From: JBCCQH01 sp039024435
Lineage (GTDB): Bacteria; Bacteroidota; Bacteroidia; J057; JADKCL01
DNA: 64,000 bases
Assembly (NCBI GenBank): GCA_039024435.1
Contig: JBCCQH010000020.1
Location: 15,078-79,077, forward strand
Reading direction: 5' to 3'
Below, piece by piece: positions 37,847 to 45,800 of the stretch. Below the pieces are notes generated by a model that was not told where the DNA came from, made no database searches, and saw only the letters and a list, made by a program, of their open reading frames with translations. Both the position numbers and the translations under genes were made by a program. The stretch's first letter is position 1; each line of letters starts with the position of its first letter.

Positions 37847-38389
37847 ATGAAAATTTCAACCATTGTCGTAGTCCTTGCTCTGGGACTGTTTGCTCCCAAA
37901 AATGCTCAATTTGACTTCGGAAAAGAAAAATCCAATGACTGGAACACCGTCGTTGACGGCGTAATGGGCGGCCAATCCACCGCCGAAATCGCCTATCAAG
38001 CAAATGCTTTGCAATTCAGCGGAGACATTTCCCTTGCCAACTACGGGGGATTTTCATCGATCCGCAGCCCCTGGACGGAAATGGACCTGTCGCAAGCTAA
38101 GGAAGCCGTCATCCGCCTCAAAGGCGATGGCCGCACCTACGGGTTGATGCTGGAGACTGCCCAGGCGTTTTTCCTCCCGTACTTCAAAACCGAATTCAGC
38201 ACTAAGAAGGGAGAATGGATGGAAGTCCGCATTCCCCTCCAAGGCATGCCCGCCTGTTCCATGGGTGAGATGACGGGAGAAACCGCAACCGCGGAGAAAC
38301 TCAAGGCGATCAAGCGAGTGGGCCTGATTTTGAGTGACAAAAAAGAAGGGCCGTTTGTCCTCGACATCGACTATCTCCGCTTCGAGTAA
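37847..38389 (+). CDS. CIA30-family protein (NDUFAF1-like), secreted
   Basis: About 180 residues from the ATG at 37847, which begins a signal-like segment (MKISTIVVVLALGLFAP); a TTG at 37826 would extend it by seven. The mature domain shows the family signature: DWNTVVDGVMGGQST, LQFSGDISLANYGGFSSIRS, then DGRTYGLMLET, and a final LDIDYLRFE strand. Mitochondrial CIA30 assists complex I assembly. Bacterial relatives have a galactose-binding-like jelly-roll fold and mostly unknown roles, so no complex I link should be assumed from the name, although nuoN is in the same window. Confidence 0.85.
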   Translation: MKISTIVVVLALGLFAPKNAQFDFGKEKSNDWNTVVDGVMGGQSTAEIAYQANALQFSGDISLANYGGFSSIRSPWTEMDLSQAKEAVIRLKGDGRTYGLMLETAQAFFLPYFKTEFSTKKGEWMEVRIPLQGMPACSMGEMTGETATAEKLKAIKRVGLILSDKKEGPFVLDIDYLRFE

Positions 38390-38906
38390 GTGGGGGCTCC
38401 CCCCCAACCAGTGTGTTCACTTTCAACGTCCTGGGCAACCGCGGTGCATTGCCGCTCGGTGGTCGAGGGCGTTTGATTTTGTGGTCTCCCGTGCGCGATT
38501 TTCCCGGTGGATTGGATGAGGGAATCTCGATTTGGCCTGCGGACAACCTTGCGCCCTCGCTCGAGGACGCGTAGGCTAGGTTTCCCTTTTCATTCCGAAG
38601 CCCATTGGAATGCATGCTCCGGCAAATTTCTTTGGTTGGCTATTGCTCGCAAACCGACTTCCGGCCCAAAATCAAGGGGAAGATAGAGATAGGTGCAAGT
38701 CATTGCCCGGCACGCCGACAACGCAATACTTTCCGGCCGGGCTGAGATGGTATTGGTTGCCAAACGGGGAGGGCAATTGCACAGTAGACGGGGAAAATAA
38801 TATTCTTATTTTTCCTTCGTATCCTAGTTTACATGCTCTGATTATTGTTATTTTATATGATAGTGTTCAACATTGTTTTCCATGAAAACCTGACATCGCT
38901 CAAGCA
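38390..38906. other. Intergenic region upstream of the giant-protein locus
   Basis: About 520 bp without a convincing gene. The first 350 bp have mixed composition. The last 100 bp (38790-38900) become strongly AT-rich (TTATTTTTCC, TTATTGTTATTTTATATGATAG) and probably carry the promoter for the 21 kb block that starts at 38907. I could not fix a unique -33/-7 pair. Confidence 0.5.
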
Positions 38907-39785
38907 ATGGATCAAATACAACACTGGCGAATCATTATCATTGTAGCAACGAGCCTACAGCTCCCGGTTATGGCCTTTTCGCAAAACACGACCACATTTT
39001 TCGTTTACAATCGAAGCTTGGAGCCGATAACCAACGTCCAAGTGGACATCAATGGTGAACCGGTGGAGGTGCAGGATGGCGCCGTCACCCTTGAACGCGC
39101 GCAGGCGAGATCTTTAGAAGGACACCTCAGCATCTCCGCCGAAGGCTATCTTCCGGAAACATTTCCCTTGCGGGGAGGGATTGCCCCCGAGTATTTTTTG
39201 CGGCGTGCGGATGAACAATATTTGCCGGGCCGTGTCAAGTATGCCATCCAAGAATTGCCGGGCCGGTGGATCGTCTCGATTGCGACCCAGGACCAAGCGA
39301 CCGGTGAACGGTTGGAATCCATAGACCGGCACGCCCAACTGGTGGCCTTGGGCCAGGAAGCTGGCTTCTCGGTGGAACTTGCTTACCCACGTCCGGTGAG
39401 CTTCGAGCATGCCGGTGGCCCTCCACGCTACTTTCTTATTGCGTGGCAGGCGGGCATACCTGCCCACGAACCATTGAACCAGCCCTGGATCGACTTTGCC
39501 GGTCCCGCCTTCTACCATCGGACAGCGACTGGTCCCCCTTCCTCTCTCCTTCCTTCGGTCATGGTCCACTGGAATGGCCCGGTACAGGAGGAAGACATTG
39601 AAAACGCACTCTCCGACTTACCATATACCGAATACAACTACCACGAGTTTGACCGCAGTGCCTCCTCGGAGGTGAGGTTAAACGCTGACGTGCGGGATCT
39701 TGAAGCGATTTCCGCAATTCTGACAACCTTGAATAAAAACAAAACAGTGCTCTGGGCCGACCCGATCATCTGGTCGCCGGAATAA
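38907..39785 (+). CDS. Secreted 292-residue protein heading the giant locus; prodomain-like C-terminus
   Basis: The N-terminal signal segment IIIIVATSLQLPVMAFSQ is followed by a beta-sandwich-like region (FVYNRSLEPITNVQVDINGEPVEV ... HLSISAEGYLPETFPL) resembling carboxypeptidase-regulatory or Cna-B folds. The last ~35 residues (DVRDLEAISAILTTLNKNKT, then VLWADPIIW) look like the end of a subtilase inhibitor/prodomain, where short helices lead to a strand with V-x-(W/Y)-A-(E/D)-P. It lies 19 bp before the S8-protease giant. It may be a separately encoded chaperone or inhibitor of that protease (inference). No T9SS domain, so probably periplasmic or lost to the medium by another route. Confidence 0.65.
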   Translation: MDQIQHWRIIIIVATSLQLPVMAFSQNTTTFFVYNRSLEPITNVQVDINGEPVEVQDGAVTLERAQARSLEGHLSISAEGYLPETFPLRGGIAPEYFLRRADEQYLPGRVKYAIQELPGRWIVSIATQDQATGERLESIDRHAQLVALGQEAGFSVELAYPRPVSFEHAGGPPRYFLIAWQAGIPAHEPLNQPWIDFAGPAFYHRTATGPPSSLLPSVMVHWNGPVQEEDIENALSDLPYTEYNYHEFDRSASSEVRLNADVRDLEAISAILTTLNKNKTVLWADPIIWSPE

Positions 39786-39804
39786 CCACCAAAGAAGATT
39801 TTCC

Positions 39805-42800
39805 ATGCAGCCAAATCCTGTATTCCATGTTCACGTCATGGGGTTCAATACCTCTGTGCCGTCACCCGCCGTTTTTTCTTGGAGATCGGACAAAAGCGAT
39901 GCGTTCCAAGCGCTGCGTTCTGAGCCGTTTGCGGAGGGGCGCTATATGTTATTTCCCGATTTCAAACTGCCCGCTCAGGGTATCCTCCGCATTGAGGCGG
40001 GCAAACTGCGGGAGGACTGTGAGATCGTGCTCCAGCCGTGGGGCTTGTCGCTGGAGGTGGTACTGGCCTCTGCGGATCAGGCTTCGGTGAGGCGGGGAAA
40101 CCTGCGGATTCCCCTGGTGGTCCGGCCAGAAAAGATTGCGGTATTTATGGGGCCGGATGAGTCTCAGGAAAAGGCTGAACGCATTGAGAAACGGATTTCG
40201 GGTGACAAAAGGGCAGCCCTCAGAATGGCGGATCAACCGCCGGCCCTGCGCAGCCAAAGGATCGATATCGATGCAAGAGATGGAATAGAAGCGGCTGCCT
40301 TAGGTGCGGATTTGGCCGAGCAACTCAAAGATGAAAATGTCCGGGTCATGCGCGGCGCCATTCAAACTGGACCTGACCTCTATTACTGGCCAACCGGCCG
40401 GATCTTCATTACCCTTCGGAAACCATCTGACTTTGCCCAGTTGAAAACCTATCTGAAGGGCCAGCCCATCACAGGAATCTACCAGGAATACGTGGCCCCT
40501 CAGTTCATCGCCATCACATACGGAAATGACGATGTTGCTCAACTGATGCAGTTCATCGCATCATTGGCCGCATTGGAATATGTGGTCGAAGCTATCCCCG
40601 CAGTGCATTTTCAGGATGAAGATGAATTGGCAGTACTGGCTCGGGACATTCTCCGCCCCGCACAATGGCACCTCAATCTGCTCAACGTGCCCGACGCCTG
40701 GGAATCGCTGCAGAACCATCGTTCTTCTCTGGTCTATGGTGATCCGGACATGGTAATCGCAATTCTGGATCGTGGGATTGAAACCGTCGGTGGCGTAGTA
40801 CAGCACCCCGATCTTCTGGTCAACATCAATGGTGGCAACATTTCCACCCTGGCTGGCAACACGAATAAAATTGCTTTCCAGTACCAATTTGACCACTCGC
40901 ACGACCCGGCTACGCTGGGTAACCTAATGGTGGCCAACAATGATAATCGTGCTCCCGCTCAAGTCCACGGAATCAACGTTACTGGTCTGCTCGGTGCAGG
41001 ATCTGACAATGACATGGGCGTAACCGGTGTCGCCCCAAATGTCCGACTGGCTTCCTACATTCGGCTGGTAACGGGCGCTGATGCCCTGATCAAAAGCCGT
41101 AATTACCGCTACATGGCGGGCTTGTGGGCAGGGTGGTCCAATGACGGTACCGACTATCACGCTACGCAGGTTTTTCCCCATTCATTCGGTACCTCTGCGA
41201 ATCCGGTTCCGGGCGCAGGTGTTATCAACATGAGCCATTCGGGTTATGGTGCGGCATTGTTGCCCGGAGCCCTCAACAATTCCTGGCTGGCGGTGACGAT
41301 GTTTGCCCGCAATCGACGCGGGTCGATCATGCTGACCTCGGCTGGAAATGGCGACCGAAATACCAGAACCTCTAATCAGTGGGGCAATGAAACCAATATT
41401 TTAAAGATTGCTGCCTCTTCATTGGACCACCGCAGCCGAGAGATGCCTGCACCATACACCGACTTTTCTACGGCAGTGGACCCCCTGATCGACTTTTGTA
41501 CACCGTCGGGTTCCAACATTGAGTTCGTCCCGCTCGGTGGCTTACAGATTTTCCACCAACCTCCTCAACTTTGGGGGCAGGTAACCATTGACCGGGTGGG
41601 GATGGCCAATACCCCAGGTACGAATAGCACTACGGCTGCGATCCAGAACGCCTTGGGACCGGCCGATACCGTGCTCAATCTTTTAGGCGTCGATTTCCCC
41701 AACTTCCCGGTCGGTAAGGTGGTTGTCATTCAGGACACCAGTTCGACCACCAATGTAGTTTCGCGAACGATAACGGCGGTCAATGCCGTCGCAAACACCA
41801 TCACGGTCGATGCTGGTGTCGGGTTCAATTTTGGCTTGGGAAATTCCATTGTCAGCACAGGAGCTACCGTCCAAAACGTCCTGGCTGCCGGTGCTACAAA
41901 TCTTACCCTGCTGGCGGCTGACTTTCCCAATTTCCCTGTTACCACTCCGATTATTGTCCGCGATCCCGCCAACCTGGAACACACAGAGATTCGGACCGTC
42001 GCCGCAATCGCTGCGGCTCCCCCCAATACCATCACCTTGGATCACGGCCTACAGTTTGGATATGCTGCGGCTCAGATTTTTACCGGTGCCATCGACTACA
42101 ACCGAGGCTTTGCCGGAACTTCTGGTGCTGCTCCCCTAGCATCCGGGGTCGCCGCCCTCGTCCTCTCCGCCAACCCCGCGCTCACCTGGATCGAAGCCCG
42201 TGACATCATGCGGAGCACCGCCATGCCCATTGCCCTCCACTATCTGGGCCAGGGCCGCAACAAGCGCTGGGTGCAGTTTGATGGGACACCCACCGGCCAG
42301 GACCTGATCGACGCCAATGGCATCTTCGTCCATGCCGCACCGGCACTCACCACCGGAGACGCCCTCGCAAAAGGCCAGACCGACATCAACGTCGGCGCCA
42401 ACGGTGGCTTTGCTTTGCGGCAATCCGTGCTCATCGGGGCAGAGACCCGCCTCAATGCCGCCGTGGTACTCCCAACGAGTGACATCGTGGTGGCGCGAGA
42501 AACGGAATTCGCAGAAGGTGATACCATTTTCATCGGAAAACGGTCAGAAACGATCCTCACACGGGGATTTGCCGCTGGGGGCCCGCTGGTCGGAAAGGTG
42601 ATCGTGGTCCAGAATCCAGATGGATTCGCGGTTGGTGACAACATCGATATCGGTGGGCAGTTGGCCAATATCAGTGCCATTGCGATGATCAACTTAGGTG
42701 GATCTACCGATTATCGCGGTCAGTTCACCGTGGACAAACTCGACGTCATTCCTTGGGTCGCTGGCAATCGGCACGACATAGTCCGCATCCACACCACTCA

Positions 42801-45800
42801 ACTCGAAGGCCCCCTGACCATCGATACCATCGCCGGGACCACCATCACCCTGGACAATCCGCTAGCCGTCGCCCACCCGATCAACCAAATTGTCTACAAA
42901 CAAAACACCGAAATGCGGGTGGTCCGGGCCCTGGTAAATGCCGACACCATCCGGGTGGATCCTCTCGACAACGCCCATCCGCTCACCCCCATCCCCGGTG
43001 GTGGTGGCAACCATCCCATCCATGTGGTAGGCGGCCGCCGTGCCGATTATAACTTCGCCCTCGGTTTTGGGCGGCTGGACGCCAAGGCAGCCGTCGACGC
43101 CGCCATCGCCTTTACCCACAACCTGCGCGACCTGGTCATCCGCAACTGGCTCAAAGCCGATGCCACCCAGGACGACGGCGTCACCAACCTGCACAAAGAA
43201 CCGGTCCACAGCCCGGACCTTTGGGTACGACACGATGCCCCCACTGCGGGCATTGCTTACAATGACCTGCCTCCCCACGAGCATCCACGCCTGGACGTGA
43301 GTGCCCCCATTTTTGATGGAACCGGTCTCAACGACTTGAATGCGGGCGGTGACTATACCGGAGCCGCCCCGGGCGTGTACACCATCGAGATCATCGATGC
43401 GGCCAGCAATCCGGACAAGTATGCCTGGTACAAGGACGGCGGGGCTCCCAGCGCCGCCGCCGATATCGTAGCCGGCGCGATCGCGATCGCCGAAGGCCTG
43501 ACGGTGACCTTCGGCGCAGTAGATGGGCATACCCTGGGCGACAAGTGGCACATTCAGGTGGAAGACATCGCCAATCGGATCCTCCACCTTAGGGTGCGCA
43601 ACCGAGGTACCCAGCCCAGCTATGCGCCTTCGACATTCGCAGGTGCACTGGACGTCGCCCAGTACCGAATGTTGCTCTGCCTGAGCGACGGTACCCCTCC
43701 CGCAGTGTTCCACGGTACCGGCCTCAACGACCTCACGGTCACCACCGAGTACACCGGAAGCGCTACCGATTTCTTCACCGTGCGCATTTCGGCGACGGGA
43801 GCCACCGATTCCTACCAATGGGCGAAAAACGGCGCGATCTTCAGTGCGGCTACCCCCATTCCCGGTGCGGGGGGCAACATTGCGCTGTCTGACGGGGTCA
43901 ATGTCGCCTTTGCCGCAATTACAGGCCACACCAACCAGGACTTGTGGCACATCCGTTGCCAGCCCGCCCAAAAGGTACAATTCCACGGCTGGGGCCTCAA
44001 CGACATGGCCGTCACCCAGGACTACAACGGCGCCGACCGCGAATTTTTCCGCATCAAGATCATCGCCACCGGTGCCGCCGATCAATTCATCTGGAACAAG
44101 GGCGATGGCGCTTTTAGCCCTCCCATTGCCATTACCGGCGCCGCCCAGGCCTTGAGCGACGATGTAGAGATCACCTTTGCGGCAGTTACCGGCCACTCCG
44201 AAAACGACACCTGGATCGTCCAATATTATCCGCACGCCCAGAAATTCATCAGCATCGACCACTACATCGAGAGCAATCCACCGGTCGCCTTCAACCTGAG
44301 CACCAACCGGACCGGAACCTTTCTGCTTCCCGCCCCGGGAGCGGGCCGGGGAATCAGTGCTCTGGGCAGCGGCGCGAACAACATCTACAACATCAACTGG
44401 GCCGAGGCGAATCGTCCGCCACGCAATGGGCCCGGCGTCGTACAACCCGCGCGTCCCTTGCGCATGTTCCTGCTTGGGGAAGTCACGCCCCACGACGGCA
44501 AGCTGATGGGCGACACCCCAGACCACGACAACAATTTCTCCTACCGCGAACTGATCTTTGCCCGCTTCCAGTTTGCCAACGGTGTGGGACTCACCCCGCT
44601 CGAATCCTTCTTTGAGGTACCGGCCCTGGGGGGGACGGTGAACAAGGATTTCCGCGTGAATGTCATCGTGGATGTTGGGACTTACACCGCAGAACGGGTA
44701 AAGCTCGTCTTCAAACTCAAGAAGAACGACGCCACCGAAGAGGAAAAGGTCTACCGCTACGACTCTGGGGCCTGGAGTTGGGACGGCGGCGCACCCGCCT
44801 GGGTCTCCGGCATGGTTCCGCCACGTGAGATCGGCAGTCCGGCCACCAATGCTACGGGCGAACAGTGGGGCATCTATTTCGTCGGTACTTTTAATGTTGA
44901 CAACAACCACGCCCGCGTCGAAATCATACCGCAGATCTATTCCGCGGTCGACGATACCCTGGTGATCGCAGAAGAGGAAAAGAAAGTTCCGGTCTACACC
45001 GAGGCAGCCCTTTCCACCCAGCGCTTCAACCAGCCCGACGCCGCCAAACTGGCTCCGCGCTCTCACTTCTTCAGCCAGGCAAATCTGCTTTCTCCGCAGG
45101 CTCCGGGGGACAAGTACGGCATCATCGATTTCCAGAATTACCGGGTCACCAGCATCTTCACGGCAAATTCTGGGGCCCATCCACCGGCCTATGCCATCGT
45201 CAAAGGCAAGATTTTTGTGCAGCGCATCCCCGGAAACAACGATGTTGTAAACATGGTCCTCAAGCCCATGGAGCAACCCATGCTGGGCTTCACCCCCATC
45301 AAATACGTGGTCTACCGCGGAATCAAGCTCGATGAAGTTCTGAAAGGAAGTTCCGCCGCCGACGAAGTCGAGGTGGCTCCCAGTGCCTCCGCTTCTCCCT
45401 GGTTGCAGCGCCTTTGGCCCATCCATACCGCAACCAACGGTGCGGTACCCTTCGAAAGCAGGATGATCGGTTTTGAACCGGCTACCCAAACACCGGCGGA
45501 CAAGCTGGATTCCTTCTTCTTTTCCCTCAACGCCGAGCGCGAGTATCCCGCGGCCCTGGCAGGGGAGCGCATCGGTTCCTTCTGGAGCAATGGAGGTGCG
45601 GCGAAGTTTGGCATCGACATCGTATTGGAAGAGGGCAGCCTGGAGCTGGATCTGGCCTACGTCCAGCAATTGGCTCACATTGTCACTACCAGCGGTATGC
45701 CCGCCGGCACCCCAGCCGAGATCGTCGATATTCTCCACAAGCGGGAAGAAATCCTGCACTTCATCGATATGGCGGCCTTCCTGGGCATGCATGTAGACGA

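Noticed and set aside
37847..38389. CIA30-family protein as a complex I assembly factor linked to nuoN
   Set aside because: It has a signal-like N-terminus and lies 30 kb from nuoN. The family name alone does not support the role in bacteria.
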